Assembly: GCA_031359995.1 (NCBI GenBank)
Contig: JANMAT010000044.1
Location: 1 to 9,466 of the forward strand
DNA: 9,466 nt
Reading direction: 5' to 3'
DNA from: JANMAT01 sp031359995
GTDB taxonomy: Bacteria; Actinomycetota; Acidimicrobiia; Acidimicrobiales; Ilumatobacteraceae
A program made the translations under genes and the position numbers. Below the pieces are notes generated by a model that worked only from the letters and a program-made list of their open reading frames with translations, searched no databases and was not told the DNA's origin. This document shows, piece by piece, positions 1 through 6,890 of the stretch. The number at the start of each line of letters is the position of its first letter. Position 1 is the stretch's first letter.

Positions 1-1384
1 TCGGCGAACGTCTCCGACCGCACCCGCAGCTTCGGGCCTTCCACCTCGGCGGGATGGGTCACGTACCCGGTCGCCGACGGCCTCGGGCCCGGGTGCTCGC
101 CGGCCAGGTCGAGGCTGTTGGGCTCGTAGTTCGCCCGGCCGGTGGGCACCAGCGTCTGCATCATCCCGTCACGCTGGAAGTTGGCGAACGGGCACTTCGG
201 GGCGTTCACGGGGATCTGGTGGAAGTTCGTGGTCCCGAGGCGCGACTTCTGCGTGTCGAGGTAGCTGAACAGACGACCCTGCAGCAGGGGGTCGTCGGTG
301 AAGTCGATGCCGGGCACCACGTTGGTGGGTAGGAAGGCCACCTGCTCGGTCTCGGCGAAGAAGTTGTCAGGGTTGCGGTCGAGCACCATGCGTCCCACCA
401 CCTTGAGCGGCACGACCTCTTCGGGGATCAGCTTGGTGGGGTCGAGCACGTCGAAGGGCAGGCTGTCGGCGGTGGCCTGGTCGAAGGTTTGCACGGCGAG
501 GTCCCACTCGGGGAAGGCACCGTCGTCAATGGCCTGCCACAGATCGCGCCGCAGGAAGTCGGGGTCGGCGCCCGCGAGCTTCACGGCCTCGTCCCACAGC
601 GTCGACTGCAGGCCGAGGCGCGGCCGCCAGTGGAACTTCACGAACGTCGACTCCCCCGCGGCGTTCACGAACCGGAACGTATGGACACCGAAGCCCTCGA
701 TCATGCGGAACGAGCGCGGGAGGGTGCGGTCCGACATGGCCCACATGATCATGTGGGTCGACTCGGGCATCAGCGAGATGAAGTCCCAGAACGTGTCATG
801 GGCCGACGCCGCCTGGGGGAACCCGCGGTCGGCTTCCATCTTCACGGCGTGGATGAGATCGGGGAACTTCAGCGCATCCTGGATGAAGAACACCGGGATG
901 TTGTTGCCCACCAGATCCCAGTTGCCCTCCTGCGTGTAGAACTTCACCGCGAACCCCCGCACGTCCCGCGGCGTGTCGACCGAACCGGCGCCACCGGCGA
1001 CGGTCGAGAAGCGGCAGAACACAGGGACGCGCTCGCCCTTCGCCTGGAACAGGCTCGCACGCGTCAGCTCCGGGATGGGCGCAGTGCATTCGAAGAAGCC
1101 GTGGGCGCCGAACCGCGGGCGTGCACGATGCGCTCGGGAATGCGCTCGTGGTCGAAGTGGAAGATCTTCTCCCGCAACGCGAAGTCCTCGAGCAGTGTCG
1201 GGCCCCGCTCCCCCGCCCGCAGCGAGTTCTGGTTGGCGCCGAGCGGCACGCCGTGGTTGGTGGTGAGCGCGTCGCCGCCCCGCTGGTGCAGCTCGCCACC
1301 GGCGCCGAGCTCGGCCGCGGGCGCGGCCTGCCCGTTGGTGCGAACCTTCGGGCGGGGTGCTGCCTTCTTCGTCGCTTTGGTCAC
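1..1384 (-). CDS. katE: Large-subunit (clade 2) catalase, 3' end outside window, one internal frameshift
   Basis: Haem catalase, which breaks down hydrogen peroxide to water and oxygen in the cytoplasm. About 461 residues are visible from a GTG start at 1384. The N-terminal part carries DQN-like 'NQNSLRAGERGPTLLEDF' and 'FDHERIPERIVHARG', with the catalytic His near residue 88. The essential Asn region is 'GNNIPVFFIQDA' near 161. The proximal haem-ligand Tyr lies in 'RLFSYLDTQ' (codon 261-263, about residue 375). The visible end reads 'EGPKLRVRSETFA', as in catalases with a C-terminal extra domain, so clade 2 is inferred; that domain would lie left of the window. The frame changes around 1107-1110: 'HARGS' runs into another frame where 'GAHGFFECTAPIPEL' should follow. 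One missing C in the plus-strand run at 1108-1109 would restore it. I checked the rest of the frame down to base 3 and it is open. The start has only a weak GA-rich ribosome site. Confidence 0.93.
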
Positions 1385-1418
1385 GTCGATCTCGTCTCTG
1401 TCGTGCGCGTCCCGTACC

Positions 1419-1435
1419 GGAACACCGTTGGTTCC
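1419..1435. promoter_or_regulatory. Inverted repeat between divergent catalase and PA2169-like genes
   Basis: GGAAC and GTTCC arms (1419-1423 and 1431-1435) are separated by 7 bases in the divergent intergenic region. The position fits an operator for either gene. The arms are short and no regulator gene is nearby, so this is only a candidate. Confidence 0.2.
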
Positions 1436-1470
1436 CCGGCACCGTCGGCCTCAACCCATCGCCGCCCGGT

Positions 1471-1497
1471 GTTTGGTCGGTGTCGTGCCGAGGGCAT
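1471..1497 (+). promoter_or_regulatory. Candidate stress-sigma (SigB/SigF-like) promoter
   Basis: GTTT at 1471-1474 and GGGCAT at 1492-1497 are separated by 17 bases. This is close to the GTTT-N(14-17)-GGGTAT pattern known for actinobacterial SigB/SigF promoters. It lies about 31 bases before the ATG of the PA2169-like gene, leaving room for a short leader with the AGAGGAG ribosome site. The match is by eye and has one mismatch in the -10. Confidence 0.4.
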
Positions 1498-1528
1498 CTC
1501 CTGCTCCATCACTCACAGAGGAGCACAC

Positions 1529-1978
1529 ATGTCGATCGACGAGAAGGTCACCAAGGACCTTGTGAAGACGCTGGAGAACGGCAAGGAGGGCTTCGAGAAG
1601 GCGGCGAGGAAGCTGGCCGACTCGAACGAGTCGGAGCTCGCCACCCGGTTCAGCGCCTACGCCCGCGACCGGGCCCGCATGTCGGGCGAGCTGACCGCGT
1701 TGGCCCACGCCTACGGCGACCCCGTGGACGAGGACAGCACCGGCGCCGGCGCAGTGCACCGGGGATGGATGGCGGTAAAGGACGCCCTCAGCGGCCACGA
1801 TGCGAAGGGCGTGCTCGACGCCTCGCTGCAGGGCGAGGACCACGCCGTGTCCGAGTACGAGAAGGCGATCGGCGAGGATCTCTCGCCGGGCCTGCGCGAG
1901 ATCGTGGCACGCCAGATGGCCGACGTGACCAAGGTGCGCGACGAGGTCCGCACCCTCCAGGCCGCCCACAGCCGCTGA
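1529..1978 (+). CDS. PA2169-like four-helix-bundle protein (DUF2383 type)
   Basis: Protein of 149 residues. The ATG at 1529 follows an AGAGGAG ribosome site at 1517-1523 with good spacing. It is rich in Glu, Lys, Ala and Asp, and consists of amphipathic helices without membrane segments or a signal peptide. The order is helix 1 ('VTKDLVKTLENGKEGFEKAA'), helix 2 with 'SELATRFSAYARDRARMSGEL', a loop 'HAYGDP', then 'GWMAVKDAL', 'SLQGEDHAVSEYEKAI' and a final long helix. This is the ferritin-like bundle pattern of the PA2169/DUF2383 family. The GEDH and YEKA positions correspond to the acidic/His helix of that fold. Biochemical function is not established; members are often stress-induced. It is divergent from the catalase, has a candidate stress-sigma promoter and is followed by a strong hairpin, so it is probably a single-gene unit. 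Confidence 0.85.
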   Translation: MSIDEKVTKDLVKTLENGKEGFEKAARKLADSNESELATRFSAYARDRARMSGELTALAHAYGDPVDEDSTGAGAVHRGWMAVKDALSGHDAKGVLDASLQGEDHAVSEYEKAIGEDLSPGLREIVARQMADVTKVRDEVRTLQAAHSR

Positions 1979-1987
1979 GGCAGCCGG

Positions 1988-2030
1988 TGACACCCTCGAC
2001 CGGGCCCCAGGGCCCGGTCGAGGCGTGTCA
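1988..2030. terminator. Long hairpin between convergent genes, probable bidirectional terminator
   Basis: A perfect 14-base-pair stem is formed by 1994-2007 and 2010-2023, with a 2-base CA loop (or 13 pairs with a 4-base loop). It is extended by six more pairs (TGACAC 1988-1993 with GTGTCA 2025-2030) across a single bulged base at 2024. There is no T run on either strand. It starts 10 bases after the stop of the plus-strand gene, and it contains the TGA (2028-2030) of the minus-strand oxidoreductase remnant. Confidence 0.8.
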
Positions 2031-2742
2031 GGTCGCTCGGACGGAGCCCTGGAGCCGCACCAGCACGGCCTTCGCCGCCGGTGTCTGGGCATCGGGACCA
2101 TGATGGTCGAGCGCGATCAGCACGTTGGTCTCCGGGTAGTACGCCGCCACACACCCCGGTGGTGTCGGATACTCAACGACCCGGTAGCCCAGCCCCGTCG
2201 ATCCGGGCCGTCGAGCACGCTGACGATGTCGACGCGGTCGCCGTCGCGGAGGCCGAGCCGCACCATGTCGTCGGCGTTGACCATCACGACCCGGCGGTCG
2301 CCGGAGAGCCCGCGGTAGCGGTCGTCGTGCCCGTAGATGGTCGTGTTGTACTGGTCGTGGGACCGCAGCGTCTGCAGCAGCAGAACCCTGGCTCTGCGGC
2401 ACGGGCGGCCACGTGGGTGGCGGTCAGCTGGGCGCGCCCGTCGGGGGTGGCGAAGCGGCGCTCGTCGCGCGGCGGCTGGGGCAGCACGAAGCCGCCCGGC
2501 ACACGCACGCGCCGGTTGAAGTCTGCGAAGCCGGGGATGACACGGGCGATGTGGTCGCGCACGCGGTCGTTCTCATCGCGCATCGCCGCCCAGGCCACAG
2601 GGTGGTCGGCACCGAGCAACGCGGCGGCGAGATCGCACACGATGGCCACCTCGCTGCGCAGGTGCGGCGACGGGGGCTCGAGCACGCCGGTCGAGGTGTG
2701 CACTGAGCTCATGGAGTCCTCGACGGTGACGAACTGCCCGTC
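2028..2742 (-). pseudogene. C-terminal remnant of a YdeP/FdhF-type molybdopterin oxidoreductase, two frameshifts
   Basis: About 235 residues match the C-terminal part of formate-dehydrogenase-like molybdopterin oxidoreductases of the YdeP group, which are usually about 750-780 residues. The pieces in order are: 'QFVTVEDSMSSVH', 'SPHLRSEVAIVCDLA', 'GFADFNRRVRVPGGF' (one frame, down to about 2388); 'LLLQTLRSHDQYNTTIYG' and 'DRRVVMVNADDM', from the molybdopterin-dinucleotide binding domain (second frame); and 'GYRVVEYPTPPGCVAAYYPE' to the TGA at 2028 (third frame). The breaks fall at the CCC run 2386-2388 and the CCCC run 2193-2196. One extra base at each would restore one reading frame. The first two thirds, with the iron-sulfur and most molybdopterin ligands, are absent, because at about 2740 the sequence changes to a PAS domain. 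Non-functional as read. Confidence 0.85.
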
Positions 2743-3032
2743 ACTCGGCCGTGGTCGTCGAGGGTGACGCCACCGGCGCCGGCCAGCCAGTGGACCGATC
2801 CGTCCGGCCAGGCTACGCGATGCTCGATCCGATACGTCGACCCGCTCGGTCACGGCGCGGTGGACGGCGCGCAGCCGTCCTCCCGATCGTCGGCATGCAG
2901 CAAGGAGACGTGCATCTCGAAGGTCCGGTCGAACTCGCCCTGAGCGAGACCGAACAGGCCCTCGAGTCGCTCGTCCCAGATCAGCGACCATCTTCCGCCG
3001 GCTCCGTTGGGGCGGCCGGACCAGCTCTGCAT
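2743..3032 (-). pseudogene. PAS-domain (PAS_3-like) fragment, disrupted
   Basis: From an ATG at 3032 the frame gives 'GAGGRWSLIWDERLEGLFG', 'FEMHVSLLHADDRE', then after a break 'YRIEHRVAWPDGSVHWLAGA' and 'LDDHGRV'. The order and the pattern RIEHR-x5-DGSVxWL are those of a PAS_3 sensory domain, normally part of a histidine kinase, diguanylate cyclase or PP2C-type phosphatase. The middle helix 'RLRAVHRAVTER' is in another frame. Both flanks share one frame, so two compensating indels are needed, near 2873-2880 and 2839-2844. The domain lacks its usual last strand and any output domain: the sequence runs straight into the oxidoreductase remnant. It starts 20 bases after the M20 peptidase stop and has no clear ribosome site. 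The PAS assignment is firm; function as it stands is unlikely. Confidence 0.72.
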
Positions 3033-3051
3033 GTGCTCGGCTTGGCGCTCG

Positions 3052-4327
3052 TCAGTTGGCGACGCCGCAGATGTCGAGCGCCAGCGCAGCCAGCGTGCGC
3101 GGTGACGAGCACCTCGTGGACGGGGACCGACTCCCGGGGGCCGTGCGCGAGCTCCGTATCGCCGGGGCCGTACTGCAGCGTCGCTACACCGCCGATCCCG
3201 GTCAGCAGTCGGAGGTCGCTCCCGTAGGGGGCGCCGTACACCTCGGGCGCCCGCTCGCTTCCGGTGACGATGCAATGCGCTCGACCCACACGACCTACGA
3301 GCTCGGCATCCGCCGCGATCGATCCCGACGCGAACTGACCACCCCACCACTCGACGAGCACCGGGTGGGTGCGCAGCCAGGAGTCACGTTCGCACGCCTC
3401 GGCGACCGCCTCCTCGAGAGCCTGACGTGCCTGGGCGACCGGCTCGCCGATGGCGACGCCGAGACGCCCCTCCGCCACAAGCAGATCAGGTACCGATGAC
3501 GCCCAATCGCCCGCGTGGACCACGCCGATCGAGATGGGGTGAGCCAGCGGCCACCGCGTCATGCGTGGGTCAATCACCTCGTGCCGGCGGCGCTCCAGTT
3601 CAGCGAGGGCCTGCCAGATGGGCCAGAACTTCTCGATGGCACTCGTCCCGGACGTGCGGCGCGCGGCATGGGTGGCCTGGCCGCAAACGCGCAGACGGAA
3701 CGTGAGGGCCCCGGAGTTGGCGGGAATCATTGCGAGCGACGTCGGTTCGGGGATCACGCAGGCGTTAGCACGCCACCCGCGCCGCAGGGTGGCGAACGTG
3801 CCGAGCCCACCGTCCTCCTCACCCTGCACCGATGCGAGCACGAGGTCGCCACGGAGTCGTACGCCCGCAGACCGGATCGCATCGGCGGCCCACATCGCCG
3901 CGATCAGACCCGCCTTCATGTCGCACGCACCCCGGCCAAACAGCCGGCCATCGCGTGTCTCCGCCTCGAACGGCGGGTCGACCCATGCCCCCGAATCGCC
4001 GATCGGGACCACGTCAATGTGCCCGTTCAGCATGAGTGACGGGCCGTCACCGGTGCCCGGTCGGCGTCCGACCAGGCCCCAGGCTTCGCGCCGATCGACC
4101 TCCATACCGGGGAACTCCGGGTCGGCTCGCAGCTGGTCGAGATCGATGTGCCAATGGTCGACGTCGAGACCCGAGCGCGCGAACACGTCGGCCATGAACC
4201 CTTGGGCGTCGTTCTCGGCGTCGGTACCGCTGACGCTCGGAATGCGCACGACGTCGCCGACCAGGCGCATCATCTCGGGTTGCAGGCTCTCGACAGCGTC
4301 GAGCACATCGTGCAGGCGCCCGATCAT
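3052..4327 (-). CDS. M20-family zinc peptidase/deacylase (ArgE/DapE-like), C-terminal frameshift
   Basis: Metallohydrolase of the ArgE/DapE/ACY1 group, which cleaves amide bonds of N-acyl amino acids or small peptides; the substrate cannot be told. Counting from ATG 4327, zinc and catalytic residues are all present: 'GHIDVVP' (His103, Asp105), 'GRGACDMKAG' (Asp136), 'GEEDGG' (Glu170, Glu171), 'IPEPTS' (Glu194) and 'ELAHGPRES' (His395). The lid domain carries 'QATHAARRTSGTSAIEKF', with its conserved His near 220. No signal peptide. The frame breaks near 3095-3101: after 'VPVHEVLVTA' the expected 'RTLAALALDICGVAN' is found in another frame, ending at TGA 3052. Loss of one CG dinucleotide would explain it, giving about 425 residues, a normal family length. 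Without correction the frame reads on into the PAS fragment. The open frame also extends upstream to 4522, but that stretch is unlike the family; 4327 is chosen on alignment, although its ribosome site is poor. Confidence 0.87.
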
Positions 4328-4709
4328 CGTGAGAGGCGTCGATCGAACAGGCCGAGGAACATACGACGGCACGATAACTGACCGGCCACGGGCTCTCGTC
4401 AACGCCTGGCTCCGGCAGGAGCCTCGAGCACCCAGGCGTGCGCATTCTGCGATCGCCGGTCCTTCGCATCCACCCACGGCAGTCTGCCGAGGTGCGGACC
4501 CGGGGTAGCTATGGTCGCACATCTTGGGGCTGTACGCTGTCCAGCGAAGGTTTTCGCCCTCCGATCAGGTTCACCGAGCCGAGATGGCCACGGACCCCGG
4601 CTTCGACTTCTGACGGTGTCCAACCGCTCCCACCCATGGCCTCCGCACAGGGGGCACAGTCCGTTCCCTCGGTCGACGGTCGCCGCGGCAGGAGTCAGGG
4701 CGAAATGCT
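4328..4709. other. Stretch without a confident gene
   Basis: No recognisable protein or RNA gene. It holds the hairpin at 4402-4439. It also holds a minus-strand open frame (4399-4713, GTG start) whose first 36 codons read 'CPLCGGHGWERL', resembling a zinc-binding CxxC turn, but it lacks a ribosome site. It lies between the M20 gene start and the truncated glycosyltransferase-partner gene, so it probably contains a rearrangement scar as well as any M20 promoter. Confidence 0.5.
4402..4439. terminator. Hairpin, possible terminator for the glycosyltransferase transcript
   Basis: ACGCCTGG at 4402-4409 pairs with CCAGGCGT at 4432-4439. An alternative inner stem, GGCTCC/GGAGCC, lies at 4408-4413 and 4418-4423 with a GGCA loop. 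No T run follows on either strand. It sits downstream of the minus-strand glycosyltransferase unit and about 75 bases upstream of the M20 start, so termination or a leader structure are both possible. Confidence 0.35.
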
Positions 4710-4967
4710 TCACAACCGCACCGGCGTGGACCCGCCCGATCTTCCCGCCATACCGTGATCATCACCCAGGCTTCGGCGACCAGCGCCGAACCGCCGGAAG
4801 GCCGATTCTTCCTTGGCGGCAACGATGAGCGCCCGGGCGTCCTCGTCGAGGCAGTAGCCGTGCTCGCGTCGGGCGATGGTGCCCTCGGCGTGCTCGAGCA
4901 CGCCGGTGGCATCGGTCAGCCGCAGCAGGTGCGCATACGGTGACGTCGCACGAACCGTTACCGCCAT
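4710..4967 (-). pseudogene. Truncated N-terminus of a glycosyltransferase-associated protein
   Basis: The open frame has 85 residues from ATG 4967, which lies 8 bases after the stop of the glycosyltransferase gene, with a GGGCGAG ribosome site across the gap. The first ~55 residues ('SPYAHLLRLTDATGVLEHAE', then 'RREHGYCLDEDARALIVAA') resemble, from memory, the start of actinobacterial proteins of about 350 residues, usually helical-toroid-like, that are encoded directly after family 4 glycosyltransferases. After about 'AAKEE' the similarity stops and the remaining 30 residues look random, ending at 4710. I found no continuation in the other frames, so this looks like a true truncation rather than a single indel. 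It would have been the second gene of an operon with the glycosyltransferase. Confidence 0.6.
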
Positions 4968-4975
4968 GACTCGCC

Positions 4976-6163
4976 CTACGCGGCCAGCCGGCGCCCGACG
5001 AGCTGCCGGGCGAGCTCGGCGTAGCGTCCCGCGACGGTCGGCCAGGCCAGGCCGAGCGCCGCGTCTCTCGCGGCCCTGCGCATGGCGTCGGCCTGACGCG
5101 GGTGGAGCAGGATGGATCGCAGGGCGCCGGCGATCGCGGTGGCGTCGCCGCGGGGGACGACCAGACCGCTCCCGTCCGCCAGCGCTTCGACGGCGTGGGG
5201 GAACGCGGTGGCCACCACCGGTTTCCCGGCCGCTTGGGCCTCGACCAGGACGCCCGACGTGACCTGCTCCGACGAGTCGTAGGGGAGGAGCACGATGTCC
5301 GCCCCGCGCACGAGCGCCTGCAGATCGCTCGTCGTCCGGTACTTGTTGGCGAACACCACCTGGTCGCGAACGCCCAAGGCACAGGCCAGGGACATGAGCC
5401 TCGACCGGTAGGCCTCGCCTTCGCGCTCGAGAACCTTCGGGTGGGTGCCACCGACCACCAGGTAGGTCGGTCGGGGCACCAGGTCGCCGAGTGCAGCGAG
5501 GGCGGTGATGCCGTGCTCGATCCCCTTGCCCGGCCCGATCAGTCCCCACGTCAGCACGACGGGGGACGGAGCGAGGCGAGCGGAGGCACCGACGAGGTTC
5601 AACGCGGCACCGTGTGGGATGACCACGATCGGAACGCCGCCGAGATCGGTGATCGTGTCGGCGATGCGATCCCGGGCGGCGAAGCTCTGCACCACCAGCG
5701 CATCCGCTCGGTCCGCGATGGCGTCGAGCACGTAGCGCTGGTGATGGCTGGGCGCGGCGAGGGCGGTGTGGAGCACCACGATCTTCGGCACCGGGCAGCC
5801 CTCCAGGAACTCGACGACCTCGTCGCCGTCGCGCCCCCCGTAGATGCCGAACTCGTGCTGCACGACGACCGCATCGCGCCCGGCCACCACCGCCAACGCC
5901 TCGTGCAGGCCGCCGTCATCGCCCTGACGCCACTGCCCGGCCACTCCCGCTGGCTCACCGGGGTCGTCGGGCCAGCCGGGCTCGTCGTGCGCCACCACTC
6001 GCACGACGTCGGCGTCGACCCCGTCCAGCGCTGCCAGCGCGTCCCGCAAGGCACGCGTGAACGTGGCGATGCCGCAGCGCGTCGAGGGGTAGGTGCCGAG
6101 CAGTGAGACACCCACTGTCCCCGGTGCTTCCCTTGTCGCGCTGTTCGACGTTGAGCGTGTCAT
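4976..6163 (-). CDS. Family 4 glycosyltransferase (GT-B fold)
   Basis: Retaining glycosyltransferase of 395 residues, probably using a nucleotide-sugar donor in the cytoplasm to build a glycan or glycolipid; the acceptor is unknown. The N-terminal domain begins 'GTYPSTRCGIATFTRAL' (23-39), with 'VQHEFGIYGG' at 101-110 and 'VIPHG' at 181-185. The C-terminal donor domain has 'GLIGPGKGIEHGI' (207-219), a phosphate-binding region near 'YLVVGGTHPKV', and 'EQVTSGVLVEAQAAGKPVVA' (299-318), corresponding to the EX7E region. Glu308 is kept and the first Glu position reads Gln300. No membrane segments. The ATG at 6163 follows a strong GGGAGGGGG ribosome site with a 5-base spacer. Full length and clean of frame breaks, unlike the left half of the window. 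It is followed after 8 bases by its truncated partner gene. Confidence 0.93.
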   Translation of the reverse strand: MTRSTSNSATREAPGTVGVSLLGTYPSTRCGIATFTRALRDALAALDGVDADVVRVVAHDEPGWPDDPGEPAGVAGQWRQGDDGGLHEALAVVAGRDAVVVQHEFGIYGGRDGDEVVEFLEGCPVPKIVVLHTALAAPSHHQRYVLDAIADRADALVVQSFAARDRIADTITDLGGVPIVVIPHGAALNLVGASARLAPSPVVLTWGLIGPGKGIEHGITALAALGDLVPRPTYLVVGGTHPKVLEREGEAYRSRLMSLACALGVRDQVVFANKYRTTSDLQALVRGADIVLLPYDSSEQVTSGVLVEAQAAGKPVVATAFPHAVEALADGSGLVVPRGDATAIAGALRSILLHPRQADAMRRAARDAALGLAWPTVAGRYAELARQLVGRRLAA

Positions 6164-6468
6164 GGCTACCCCCTCCCGTTAACGCCATCGAGACGGCCCG
6201 AACGGGAACGCATCGACGGCAGACGAACAACCGGTCCTTTGACAGAGCCAACTTTGTCCCCGTGCGAAAAACCCTGACCAGGGCACAACGGATCGCGCCG
6301 ACGAGCCCGTCGCTCGTACGTCGGATCCTGGGGACCCAAAACCACGGGCGGCGGGCCGGGAACGTCGCGTCGATTGGATCTCGATCGGTGTACCCGGCCG
6401 CGCCGGGGCCGAAACGCACCGAGGCTGTCCACACGTGCCACGGTCGGTTGCCGCAGCGATCGTTCGGA
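6164..6468. other. Leader/intergenic stretch upstream of the glycosyltransferase
   Basis: No convincing gene. A minus-strand frame continues open from the small protein at 6469-6804 to a TAG at 6166-6168, two bases before the glycosyltransferase ATG. Its composition (Arg, Ser and Pro rich, no conserved pattern) looks like untranslated DNA. A perfect TTGACA occurs on the plus strand at 6239-6244, but it has no good -10 and no plus-strand gene follows it. Confidence 0.4.
6267..6283 (-). terminator. Weak candidate terminator with a T run
   Basis: Read on the minus strand, a short stem CCCT-GGTC-AGGG (6272-6283) is followed by five T residues (6267-6271). The stem has only 4-5 pairs. It lies downstream of the small protein gene and upstream of the glycosyltransferase, where a terminator would be expected. 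Confidence 0.3.
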
Positions 6469-6804
6469 CCGAGCGTTGCGCCGATCGACGGCGCTCAGCA
6501 GCTCCTGCTTCGACATCGACGATCGGCCGGCGATGCCCGGGCGTCGAGCCTCCTCGTACAGCTGCTTCCGGGTCCGTCCCCCCGGGCCCCGGTGGGAGCG
6601 CAGACCGCCGCGCCGCTACGACAACACGTCGTCGATCGACGTGCGGCTGGCCACCGTCGCTTCACCGGCTCGTGCCCGCTCCTTGTTCACCGTGCGAGCG
6701 GCGATCTCCTCGGCCGTGGACTCGTCGCGTCCGTGCTCGAGCTGACCGTCCTTGATGTGTTCGTACTGGCGCTGACGCTTGTTCGACCACGCGGAACGGG
6801 GCAT
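6469..6804 (-). pseudogene. Small 'plasmid stabilization'-type protein interrupted by an in-frame TAG
   Basis: ATG 6804 follows an excellent GGAGGAG ribosome site. The first 62 residues ('WSNKRQRQYEHIKDGQLEHG', then 'AEEIAARTVNKERARAGE' and 'ASRTSIDDVLS') match the N-terminal half of small actinobacterial proteins usually annotated 'plasmid stabilization protein'. A TAG at 6616-6618 follows. The very same frame then gives the other half: 'RRGGLRSHRGPGGRTRKQLY' and 'GIAGRSSMSKQELLSAVDRR', a Rho-N/SAP-like helical nucleic-acid-binding motif. With the stop ignored the protein would be about 112 residues, close to the family's ~100. A TCG-to-TAG change would be enough. The normal stop is not obvious: the frame stays open to 6166. 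Function of the family is poorly defined; a role in nucleic-acid binding is inferred from the C-terminal motif. As read, only the 62-residue half (6616-6804) would be made. Confidence 0.72.
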
Positions 6805-6890
6805 GGGTTGCTCCTCCGTCTCGGCCCCGCCGGGCGGCCGGGGCGGCTGGCGCCGGGGCCGGGCGGGGAGTGGACACTCCGGTCTGCCCG

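Noticed and set aside
489..1565. Long plus-strand open frame of 358 codons
   Set aside because: It lies opposite the catalase gene, whose conserved residues are in the minus-strand frame; at this GC content antisense frames are long by chance.
1451..2154. Minus-strand open frames over the PA2169-like gene
   Set aside because: They oppose a plus-strand gene with a proper ribosome site and recognisable fold; no family resemblance in the antisense frames.
3561..4508. Plus-strand open frame of 315 codons over the M20 gene
   Set aside because: Antisense shadow of the M20 peptidase, whose complete zinc-ligand set is on the minus strand.
4328..4522. N-terminal extension of the M20 peptidase back to 4522
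   Set aside because: The extra 65 residues are Arg/Ala rich with no signal peptide and do not resemble the family, which begins near 'LHDVLDAVESLQPEMMRLVG'.
4540..4620. Possible small RNA or tRNA-like fold
   Set aside because: I looked for a T-arm-like GGTTC signature and an acceptor stem pair; GGTTCACC occurs but no consistent cloverleaf can be drawn.
5102..6106. Plus-strand open frame of 334 codons over the glycosyltransferase
   Set aside because: The minus-strand reading has full glycosyltransferase motifs; the plus reading has no family pattern and is an antisense shadow.
6239..6267. Perfect TTGACA on the plus strand as a promoter
   Set aside because: No acceptable -10 at 16-19 bases and no plus-strand gene downstream for about 900 bases.
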